This document shows positions 1 through 6,934 of a stretch of 64,000 bases of DNA, in pieces; the stretch's first letter is position 1; each line of letters begins with the position of its first letter. This stretch comes from Fibrella aestuarina BUZ 2 (GTDB lineage: Bacteria > Bacteroidota > Bacteroidia > Cytophagales > Spirosomataceae), in contig NC_020054.1 in assembly GCF_000331105.1 (NCBI RefSeq), positions 4,742,555 through 4,806,554 of the forward strand, written 5' to 3'. The notes below the pieces were generated by a model. The model saw nothing but the letters and a program-made list of their open reading frames with translations. It had not been told where the DNA came from and ran no database searches. Both the position numbers and the translations under genes were made by a program.

Positions 1-2
1 CG

Positions 3-71
3 GCAGGTTTTTTTATGCGCAATCACGAAGCGCAGACGAACACCTATGGGCTGATTAGCCTGAACCAGTAG
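3..71 (+). CDS. C-terminal end of an unidentified CDS (partial)
   Basis: A reading frame is open from the left edge to a TAG at 69-71 and gives about 22 residues ending in GLISLNQ. It is probably the tail of a gene that starts outside the window. A second frame is also open to 58, so the frame is not certain. No function can be given. Confidence 0.3.
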   Translation, partial: AGFFMRNHEAQTNTYGLISLNQ

Positions 72-222
72 GCCCGCTAAGTAACAAAGCCGCTCCATCA
101 AATAACATAAGGATAATCTGTGGAGTTAATAGGATTTCAGGGGAAGATCTGTATTTTTACTAACCGTTAAGCTTTTCTTTTTCGGCGCCTTCCTCCTTTT
201 ACCATCTTGACTGGTGTAAGTC

Positions 223-615
223 ATGGCTCCTACTCAACTTCCGACCGAACGGTTCGCGCTGTATGAGCACGAACATCAGCAATGGCTCAACGCCCTTGCT
301 TTTTACTCTGATCAGGAGACCTACTTTGAGTCGCTCCTGTCACGCGTCTGCGATACCACCGCCGACTACGAAGTGGTTAGCCGGTCGGGATCGTTCCGAC
401 AGTGGTTCGTCGGATTGCGCTCGCAGATGGCTCAATTGTGCGAACTGATTGAGCAGGAGAAGGTGTCATCGCGGCAGGGCATGCCCAACTGGCAACGCCG
501 CCAGGAGATCGACGAGCGCCACCGCCGCATGCGTAGCGGCTACCAGATGCTCGAACAGCAGTTCATCACCGTCCGCCAGCAGTTCTACGCCTTCATCACG
601 CCGTACGTGCAGTGA
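223..615 (+). CDS. Small hypothetical coiled-coil-like protein
   Basis: The 130-residue protein is rich in Gln, Glu and Arg. The second half (about 65-125), with heptad-like runs around EQEKVSSRQ, RRQEIDERHRRM and LEQQFITVRQQF, looks helical and able to form a coiled coil. There is no signal peptide or membrane segment, so it is probably cytoplasmic. The ATG at 223 is the first start after a 150-bp AT-richer leader. The stop codon touches the arm of a 23-bp inverted repeat shared with the convergent aminotransferase gene. I recognise no family; function unknown. Confidence 0.6.
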   Translation: MAPTQLPTERFALYEHEHQQWLNALAFYSDQETYFESLLSRVCDTTADYEVVSRSGSFRQWFVGLRSQMAQLCELIEQEKVSSRQGMPNWQRRQEIDERHRRMRSGYQMLEQQFITVRQQFYAFITPYVQ

Positions 616-696
616 TGGGTAGTCTGGATAGTCAGTTGTAAAAAACGACTTTCCAGACTCCGTACTTTTTTATAACTGACTATCCAGACTACCCAT
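615..696. terminator. Long inverted repeat between convergent genes
   Basis: Perfect 23-bp arms at 615-637 and 674-696 surround a 36-nt loop. The structure lies between two convergent stop codons and could end transcription from both sides. The right arm is also coding: it supplies the last eight codons of the aminotransferase gene (MGSLDSQL). Confidence 0.7.
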
Positions 697-1926
697 TAAC
701 AGCTCGCAGGCCAGCCGAATTTCGTCGTCGGTAATAGTGAGTGGGGGCGCTATGCGCATGGAATTGTCGCAGAATAGAAACCAGTCGGTAATTACGTGTG
801 TCTGATCGGCCGATGGTCGGCCGGCTATAAGGCCCATCGCCCGATCGATGATGGGCTTCAGCACGGCAAACGACTCGAATTCGACGGCCATCATCAGCCC
901 TTTACCACGTACCTGCCGGATGGTCGGGTGCACCAGCAACGACCGGATCAGGTCGCCTTTCCGCTGGGCGTCGGCGTAGAGGCGTTCGTTACGTATAGTC
1001 TGGAGCGTTGCCAGCGAAGCCGCGCATGAAACCGGGTGCCCACCAAACGTAGTGATGTGGCCCAGAATCGGATTATTCTTAAACACAGCCATTATTGGCT
1101 CCGGAGCCATAAACGCGCCGATGGGCATCCCACCGCCCATGCCTTTGGCGCTTAGCAGGATGTCGGGCACAATAGGCCCCGCCGGGTCGAGGCTATGGTG
1201 AAAGCCCTGAAACGCCCAGAACGTACCTGTACGACCAAACCCCGTCTGAATTTCGTCAAAAATCAACAGCGCCCCCACCTCGTGGCAACGTACCTGCACG
1301 GCTCGTAGGTAAGCCGGGTCCGGCACGCGTACGCCGGCCTCGCCCTGCACCACTTCCATAATCACCGCCGCCGTACGGGCTGTAATCTGCGCCAGTTCAT
1401 CGTGGTTACCATGCCCTATGTGGCGCACGTCGGGTAGCAACGGGCGGTAGTTCCGCTTGAAGTTCTCATCGCCGCTGAGCGACAGGGCACCCTGCGTGGA
1501 GCCGTGGTAGGCGTTATGGCAGGCGATCAATTCGGTACGACCTGTGAACCGCTTAGCCACTTTCATCGCTCCTTCTACCGCCTCGGTGCCCGAATTGGTG
1601 AAGTACACGTTACTGATAGGGCCGTAGGGCGTGGTGGCACCCTCGAGGCTTTCGATGAGGGCATGGGCAAGCTGCGCCTGCGGCCCCTGCACATACTCGC
1701 CATAGACCATCAGGTGCATGTATTTGTCGAGTTGTGCCTGCACCGCCGCCAGCACCGCCGGGTGCCGGTGCCCCACGTTGCTGACGCCGATACCCGAGAT
1801 CAGGTCGATGTAGCGTGCGCCCGCCGTGTCGTATAAAAAAACGCCTTCCGCCCGGTCGATTTCCAGCGCCAGCGGGAAGTCAGACGTTTGGGCGAGGTGT
1901 TGAAAAAACAGTTGTCGATGTGTCAC
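670..1926 (-). CDS. Class III PLP-dependent aminotransferase
   Basis: Fold-type I, class III aminotransferase (acetylornithine/ornithine/GABA aminotransferase group), a cytoplasmic PLP enzyme moving an amino group from an omega-amino substrate to a keto acid. Seen motifs: GVSNVGHRHPAV near the N-terminus, the cofactor loop NSGTEAVEGAMKVAKR, AYHGST, the Asp of FDEIQTGFGRTG and the Schiff-base Lys in SAKGMGGG. Length (418 aa) fits the family. No ATG is available. I prefer the GTG at 1926, giving MTHRQLFFQHL, over a TTG at 1950 because family members usually start close to an RQLF-like segment. The C-terminal octapeptide is encoded inside the downstream hairpin. The exact substrate cannot be decided. 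Confidence 0.85.
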   Translation of the reverse strand: MTHRQLFFQHLAQTSDFPLALEIDRAEGVFLYDTAGARYIDLISGIGVSNVGHRHPAVLAAVQAQLDKYMHLMVYGEYVQGPQAQLAHALIESLEGATTPYGPISNVYFTNSGTEAVEGAMKVAKRFTGRTELIACHNAYHGSTQGALSLSGDENFKRNYRPLLPDVRHIGHGNHDELAQITARTAAVIMEVVQGEAGVRVPDPAYLRAVQVRCHEVGALLIFDEIQTGFGRTGTFWAFQGFHHSLDPAGPIVPDILLSAKGMGGGMPIGAFMAPEPIMAVFKNNPILGHITTFGGHPVSCAASLATLQTIRNERLYADAQRKGDLIRSLLVHPTIRQVRGKGLMMAVEFESFAVLKPIIDRAMGLIAGRPSADQTHVITDWFLFCDNSMRIAPPLTITDDEIRLACELLMGSLDSQL

Positions 1927-2026
1927 TATTAATGCGCTATTGGTTGTCAACCGCCGTCATTCTTTGTTACTTGTCGGTGTCAAAACGAACAACCTTGACG
2001 ACCTTTCTTCCTTAACCGCTCCGTTT

Positions 2027-3151
2027 ATGAAATCAGTTCTATTCGTAGCCCTGCTTCTGCTGACGAGTTTGGCAGGTGCGCAGGCGCAGGTGACGCCCGT
2101 CGATACGGCGTCCGGCAAACCGTATTACATTCTGCTCAACGATGGCAGCCATATTTTCGGGCGTATCGTGCGGCGCGACAGCACCATGTACACCGTGAAG
2201 ATGCGCAGCGGGCAACTTACCTACGTAGAGCGGGCGCTGTTCAAGGCCGTCAGCGGCATTGCGCCCGTCTCGGCCGACTCGACCGTTTACTACATCAACA
2301 ACGCACAGCCAACCCGCCTAACGTCGTCGACCGTTTCACCAGGTCAGTACGTCATCACCCTGGCCGACGGCACTACGCTGCGCGGGCAGGTGCTGAGCCA
2401 GGACACCAGCCGGGTGGTTGTGCAGACGACCAATATTGGCACGGTCTACGTACCGGCCGCGCAAGTCGTTCGGATGGAGCGTGGAAACGTTCGGCAAGCC
2501 AGACCCGGCCTGCACCCGGCCGAAGGGTACCCGAACCTCTTCCCGCAATACATGATTTTTACGCCCACCGCCTACCAGGCCGAGCGCGGGCGGGTGTATT
2601 ACCGCAACAGTCTCATTTACTTCAACCAGATCGACGCGGGCCTTACCGATAACTGGAGCGTGGGGGCGGGCTTTTTTACGCCCTTTGCCTTCATCTGGGC
2701 GGGCTGGCTGTCGACGAAAGTGTCGGTGCCGCTGGGCCCACGCGCCCGGATCGGCGTACAGGGACAGTACCTGTTCGGCGGCGTCACCCTGTTCCGTTCC
2801 GATGGCATCAGCACCAACTATGTGCAGGGCGTTCTGTCGCTGGGCAGCAGTCAGAACAACCTGACGTTTGGCTTTGGCCGAAGCTTTAGCCGTGAGTCCG
2901 ACGGGTCCATCCTGACGCTGGGTGTTGTGCGCAAAGTGGGGCCGCTGGTGTCGTTCATCAGCGAAAACCAGCTTATCGTAGGCTCGCGGGGTATTAACAG
3001 CGGCAAAGCAGGGGCCGGTATACGACTCGACCGGCAGCGGCATTCGTTCGATATTTCGGCGAATCTGGTCATTGGGCTGTTCGACTCCAACTTCCGCACC
3101 AACGCTAACTTTCTCCCCTGGGCGACTTACCAGTTGCGAATCGGGCAGTAA
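2027..3151 (+). CDS. Secreted hypothetical protein, probable outer-membrane barrel
   Basis: The 374-residue protein starts with a clear signal peptide (MKSVLFVALLLLTSLAGAQAQ). The ATG at 2027 is chosen because it places this peptide at the N-terminus; the frame is open further upstream. Residues 25-160 hold two similar units of the type YILLNDGSHIFGRI and YVITLADGTTLRGQV, probably small beta domains. The C-terminal half has alternating strands rich in Gly, Tyr and Phe (GVQGQYLFGGVTL, LTFGFGRSF) and ends in WATYQLRIGQ, suggesting a membrane beta-barrel. It is divergent from the aminotransferase. Function unknown. Confidence 0.75.
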   Translation: MKSVLFVALLLLTSLAGAQAQVTPVDTASGKPYYILLNDGSHIFGRIVRRDSTMYTVKMRSGQLTYVERALFKAVSGIAPVSADSTVYYINNAQPTRLTSSTVSPGQYVITLADGTTLRGQVLSQDTSRVVVQTTNIGTVYVPAAQVVRMERGNVRQARPGLHPAEGYPNLFPQYMIFTPTAYQAERGRVYYRNSLIYFNQIDAGLTDNWSVGAGFFTPFAFIWAGWLSTKVSVPLGPRARIGVQGQYLFGGVTLFRSDGISTNYVQGVLSLGSSQNNLTFGFGRSFSRESDGSILTLGVVRKVGPLVSFISENQLIVGSRGINSGKAGAGIRLDRQRHSFDISANLVIGLFDSNFRTNANFLPWATYQLRIGQ

Positions 3152-3153
3152 GG

Positions 3154-4368
3154 CTACTGCTCGAACAGCGCCACGGTGCCGCCAACCCAGTCGAAATCTT
3201 TGTTGAAGCGCACACCAATCATCTCGCCCCGGCTCAGTCGCGCCAGGTTGATGATCAGTTGCGGTTCGGCGGCTTCTTTCGGCCAGATGAACAGCAGGCG
3301 GATTTCGCACTTCACCGGCCCGTCAGGCGACTGTACGATGGGTTCGTACTGCACCTTGCGCTGCAACAGGTAGTTGCCACGCTCGGCGGCCGGAATGGCG
3401 TCGATATCGGCGGCGGTTACGTGGATCTTTACACCGCTGCCCGCAAAAGAAAACAGCGGCTTCAGCACGTACTTGTCCAGCTCTTCGGCGGTCCCAGGTA
3501 CGTCGCCATTAGGCAGGTCGTTCAGGTAATAGCTTTTGGGTACGTAGGGGCTGTCGAGCAGGGGCAGCGTGTATTTGCTGATTCGGAAAAACCAGTTGGG
3601 ATGCCCCACCCATTCCACATCGACGTCGTCAGTGAGGTTGAACTCGGTCTTCAGGTCGGGGATGGCGGCCAGTTCGTCGAAAATCAGCCGGTTATAAATC
3701 CGCCGGATACGTACCTGACGACCGTCCCTTTCGTAATACAACGCCCGACCATCTTTTTTGATCTTGGTGAGGCAAACCGCGTCGATACCGACGTAGTGTT
3801 TTGTCAGGGCAAAATCGACGCGGGTTTTCTGCGTTTCGGGATAAATCTCGAGCAAAATGACCTCTTCGGGCTGGCAGTCGCCCAGCACCAGTTCGCGCAG
3901 TTGCTGCACGTACTCGGCGTTGGAATGCACCCCAAACAGGTGGCTGACGGTGTCGCTGATCGGGAAATGCGCCCGGAACGTCTCGGTTAGATACGGCTGG
4001 AAACCATACAACGATGGAAACCCTTGTAGCTCGATCAATTGCGGCTCCAGCTCACCCGTTTCTGGATTACGACAAACGGCAAAATCCACGGCCATGAATG
4101 TGGTGTGGGCGTCCTCGTTGGGTACCCGCTGACCAGCCGGAATAGCCGCTTCGGTTTGCTGTTTGAAATCAGGCGCCGTAATCGTCCGGATAATGTCGGC
4201 GCAGGCCTGCTGCATCTTCCGGGTCAGGTCGCGTCCCACAAACACGGGGGTTTCGGCGATCCGAAAGTCGAGCTGATTCGGCCAATCGGTCTGAATCTGA
4301 TCGAGCATGGCCTGATACCGTTCGGTGGTAAAGGCCTGATTGTATTGATTACGGAGGGTTTCGATCAT
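3154..4368 (-). CDS. ATP-grasp-like carboxylate ligase (predicted)
   Basis: A cytoplasmic 404-aa protein without signal peptide. The C-terminal half carries features expected of an ATP-grasp fold: a Lys in YVLKPLFSFAGSGVKIHV, a base-contact strand NYLLQRKV, EIRLLFIWP, and a final metal/phosphate segment GVRFNKDFDWVGG. The N-terminal part (FAVCRNPETGELEPQLIELQGFPS) is conserved-looking but not assigned. The ATG at 4368 is preferred to a TTG at 4392. It is the last gene of a same-strand cluster with a class I glutamine amidotransferase and a YbdK-type ligase, which supports a role in an amide or peptide ligation pathway. The product is unknown, and the ATP-grasp assignment is by motif reading only. 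Confidence 0.65.
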   Translation of the reverse strand: MIETLRNQYNQAFTTERYQAMLDQIQTDWPNQLDFRIAETPVFVGRDLTRKMQQACADIIRTITAPDFKQQTEAAIPAGQRVPNEDAHTTFMAVDFAVCRNPETGELEPQLIELQGFPSLYGFQPYLTETFRAHFPISDTVSHLFGVHSNAEYVQQLRELVLGDCQPEEVILLEIYPETQKTRVDFALTKHYVGIDAVCLTKIKKDGRALYYERDGRQVRIRRIYNRLIFDELAAIPDLKTEFNLTDDVDVEWVGHPNWFFRISKYTLPLLDSPYVPKSYYLNDLPNGDVPGTAEELDKYVLKPLFSFAGSGVKIHVTAADIDAIPAAERGNYLLQRKVQYEPIVQSPDGPVKCEIRLLFIWPKEAAEPQLIINLARLSRGEMIGVRFNKDFDWVGGTVALFEQ

Positions 4369-4451
4369 AACGGTTTGGGTAGTGAAAACCAATAAGGTCT
4401 AGGCGGCGCCGTTTTAAAACCTTGTAGGTCTGCTGGGGCCTGCAAACGATG

Positions 4452-5273
4452 TTACGCGGTTTCCAGCACGCTAGGCGTCTGGGCCACCAGCGCCGTCCGC
4501 AGGAATGTGGGCAGAATAACGGCTTCCGTCAACGCAATTTTGTCGGGGTCGCGCAGGTAAGCTACCATCTCGTCATACTTAGCCTGACTGTAGTTGTCGA
4601 TGATCTGACGGCGTTTTTCGTCCTGCAAAAAATACCGGAGCATCCCCTCGTCGTCGGCTTCGGGGTGAAATTGCGTGCCAAAGACCTCATCGGAAAACCG
4701 GATCGCCATGATAGCCCGTTCGAGGTTGACGTGCGGCCGGATTTTTTCGAGGCAAAGCAGTTTTGCACCCATCGCCTCAAAGGCCTCGTCGTTGGGCTCG
4801 GTCAACTGGTAGTCGCGCGAGTCGACGGCGTAGAAGGGATTCGGTAATCCCTCGAATAGGGGTTCGGTGAGGTCGCCGCAGGTCGAGTGGACCGGAAAAA
4901 TGCCAAACGACGTCGATTTGCGTTTGCTCAGCGTACCGAGGTTGAAGTGCCGCGACACCAGTTGAAACGAGTGGCAGATCAGAAACAGGTGTTTCTTCTG
5001 CTCCTGCGTTTGGTTGTGGGTAAACAGGGCGTCGATGAACGCAAAGTAGGGGGCCTCCCACGCCTCGTCGGACGGCAGCGGACTACCCGGCCCGCCCGTC
5101 GAGATGTAGGCATCGTACGACAGGTCAGGTACGTGGTTGTTGGCCCGCACGTTGAATACATCGGCAACAAATGTCAGGCCTTCGGTTTGTTCAACCAGCT
5201 GGATCGCCTGCCAAATACAACGCATACCTTCGTTGGCATGGTTGTCATACATATCAAGGATTGCAATTCTCAT
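4452..5273 (-). CDS. Class I glutamine amidotransferase-like protein
   Basis: A 273-aa class I GATase domain protein. The nucleophile region is seen in FLICHSFQLVSRHF (Cys, with the family's usual Gly two places later replaced by Phe) and the His-Glu pair in FGTQFHPEADDEG, so the catalytic triad looks complete. Family members take ammonia from glutamine or cleave gamma-glutamyl bonds. It lies between a YbdK-like ligase (upstream, 119 bp with a palindromic repeat) and an ATP-grasp-like gene (downstream, 83 bp). It could feed ammonia to the ligases or hydrolyse a gamma-glutamyl product. The start ATG at 5273 fits a typical N-terminus (MRIAILDMYDN). Confidence 0.8.
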   Translation of the reverse strand: MRIAILDMYDNHANEGMRCIWQAIQLVEQTEGLTFVADVFNVRANNHVPDLSYDAYISTGGPGSPLPSDEAWEAPYFAFIDALFTHNQTQEQKKHLFLICHSFQLVSRHFNLGTLSKRKSTSFGIFPVHSTCGDLTEPLFEGLPNPFYAVDSRDYQLTEPNDEAFEAMGAKLLCLEKIRPHVNLERAIMAIRFSDEVFGTQFHPEADDEGMLRYFLQDEKRRQIIDNYSQAKYDEMVAYLRDPDKIALTEAVILPTFLRTALVAQTPSVLETA

Positions 5274-5281
5274 CTCTAGTT

Positions 5282-5380
5282 AATGTACAATGTATAATGT
5301 ACGATGTACAATGCTTTTACGAAACGAAGTAAGTGGCTCATTAGCAGACCCATTATACATCGTACGTTATACATTGTACA
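5282..5380. repeat. Palindrome built of 7-bp units (heptad repeat, copy 1)
   Basis: The left arm reads as AATGTAC, AATGTAT, AATGTAC, GATGTAC, AATG (5282-5313), an exact 7-bp period. The right arm (5351-5380) is its near-perfect inverse (28 of 30 positions over 5284-5313), again in 7-bp steps of the CATTNTA kind. It sits between the YbdK-like gene and the amidotransferase, on the same strand, and could form a strong hairpin in the transcript. Related elements lie at 12564-12645 and 36173-36273. Confidence 0.8.
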
Positions 5381-5392
5381 GTATACTATCAA

Positions 5393-6493
5393 CTACCTGA
5401 TACCGTATGAAGTTTCCTTGACGATGTAATCGACCACCGCTTTCAGATCGTTGGTTTCGTTGAAAACGGCCAGTTGGCGGTCGGCGCCGGTGCCATTTTT
5501 AAGGATTTGCTGCACGTATTCGCACTCTTCGCGGCTACCCAGGTCATCGACCACGTCATCCACAAAATCGAGCAATTCGAGGATCAGGTTGGGCGTGGGA
5601 ACCTCTTCCTGCTTCCCGAAGTCGATCAGTTTGCCTTCAATGCCGTAGCGGGCCGCCCGCCATTTATTTTCAGCGATGAGCACCCGGCGATAGGGCCGGA
5701 AATTGAGGTTCTGCTTTTGGAGCTTGTAGATCTTGGCCACCAACGCCTGCATGATCGCCGCCAGACAAACGGTCTCGTCGACGCGCATGGGTACGTCGCA
5801 GATGCGGAATTCGATGGTGTCGAAAAACGGGTGCAGGCGAATATCCCACCAGATTTTCTTGCCGTTGTCGATGCACCCCGTTTTCACCAGCAGGGCGATG
5901 TACTCGTCGTATTCAGCGGCGCTGCTGAAGAAGTCGGGGATGCCCGTGCGCGGAAATTTGTCGAACACCTTCGACCGGTACGATTTGAACCCGGTATTAC
6001 GCCCGCACCAGAAAGGCGAGTTGGTCGAGAGCGCGTAGATGTGCGGCAGGAAATAACGCACCGCGTTCATGATCTGGATGCCTTCGTTGCGGCTGGCGAT
6101 ACCCACGTGCACGTGCATCCCGAAAATCAGGTTGGACCGGGCCACGTCGCGCATTTCTTCGATGAGCCGGTCGTAGCGTTCGTTGGGTGTGATCAGCTGC
6201 GCCTGCCAGTCGGAAAATGGGTGTGTGCCGGCCGAAGCAATGTGCAGATTCTGTCGGTCGGCCAGTTCCATAATCTCGCGCCGCAGAAACGTAACTTCCT
6301 GCCGGGCCTCCTGAATATTGTGGCAAATGTTAGTGCCGACTTCGACCACTGCCTGGTGCATTTCGGCCTTCACGCGCTCCTGAAGGATGATCTGCCCTCC
6401 ATCGACTAATTTCGACATGTGGGAGCGCAGTTCACGAGTTACGGGGTCAATTGTCTGGAATTCTTCTTCAATACCGAGGGTGAATACAGGCAT
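5393..6493 (-). CDS. Carboxylate-amine ligase, GCS2/YbdK family
   Basis: A 366-aa cytoplasmic enzyme of the glutamate-cysteine ligase type 2 family, which joins a carboxylate to an amine using ATP. Key regions seen: the metal-binding start TLGIEEEFQTIDP, VGTNICHNIQEAR, ASAGTHPFSDW, the HVHVGI core (FGMHVHVGIASR), and the Arg-rich WDIRLHPFFDTIEFRICDVP. Length is typical. E. coli YbdK has weak glutamate-cysteine ligase activity, but the true substrate of this subfamily is mostly unknown. It is first in a cluster with an amidotransferase and an ATP-grasp-like gene. A 6-bp inverted repeat (6511-6516 / 6522-6527) lies just upstream of the ATG and could be an operator. Confidence 0.85.
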   Translation of the reverse strand: MPVFTLGIEEEFQTIDPVTRELRSHMSKLVDGGQIILQERVKAEMHQAVVEVGTNICHNIQEARQEVTFLRREIMELADRQNLHIASAGTHPFSDWQAQLITPNERYDRLIEEMRDVARSNLIFGMHVHVGIASRNEGIQIMNAVRYFLPHIYALSTNSPFWCGRNTGFKSYRSKVFDKFPRTGIPDFFSSAAEYDEYIALLVKTGCIDNGKKIWWDIRLHPFFDTIEFRICDVPMRVDETVCLAAIMQALVAKIYKLQKQNLNFRPYRRVLIAENKWRAARYGIEGKLIDFGKQEEVPTPNLILELLDFVDDVVDDLGSREECEYVQQILKNGTGADRQLAVFNETNDLKAVVDYIVKETSYGIR

Positions 6494-6670
6494 ATGGGTG
6501 CGCGTTGAATACGAACAACTCGTTCGTTGTAAACGCTGAAACTAGGCGATTGGCACAAGAGTCGCAACGATCGTTACGGTTTTTTGCATAAAACTACTAA
6601 AGCGGTAGATTTCTAGTAACAGTCTGCGGGTCGACACAGTTACGGCTGTATTGGTTACCGAAAAAACGTT

Positions 6671-6814
6671 ATGACAAACTATCCGAAAATGAATGGCTTC
6701 CGATTTTGCGTGCTGCTGGCGCTGGCGGCCACGGGAGCTGTGGCCAGTTGCCATAGTGACAATTCAAGCGTAACACCGACCCGATCGGCCGTACTCACGA
6801 CTCCGAACCGCTAG
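6671..6814 (+). CDS. Very small lipoprotein, hypothetical
   Basis: A 47-residue ORF with a convincing lipoprotein signal: a basic/polar start, the hydrophobic run FCVLLALAATGAVA and the lipobox VASC with Cys27. The mature part is only about 21 residues (CHSDNSSVTPTRS...), hydrophilic and probably unstructured. It lies in the 441-bp space between the YbdK-like gene and the radical SAM gene. No family is recognised. The clean signal peptide argues that it is translated. Confidence 0.5.
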   Translation: MTNYPKMNGFRFCVLLALAATGAVASCHSDNSSVTPTRSAVLTTPNR

Positions 6815-6843
6815 CCGACGCGGAATTAAGCAAGTGCATTCAT

Positions 6844-6923
6844 AGTTTAAGGTTTGGGTTGAAGGCTGGCCTGACGCACGATTGCCGACGCGTCAGGCCA
6901 GCCTTCAACCCAAACCTTAAACT
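6844..6923. terminator. Perfect 34-bp inverted repeat just before a TTG start
   Basis: Arms at 6844-6877 and 6890-6923 are exact complements over 34 bp with a 12-nt loop. The element follows the small lipoprotein gene and ends 11 bp before the probable TTG start of the radical SAM gene. It may terminate the upstream transcript, or, if the leader is cotranscribed, control access to the start site. Confidence 0.7.
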
Positions 6924-6934
6924 GTGAATCCATT

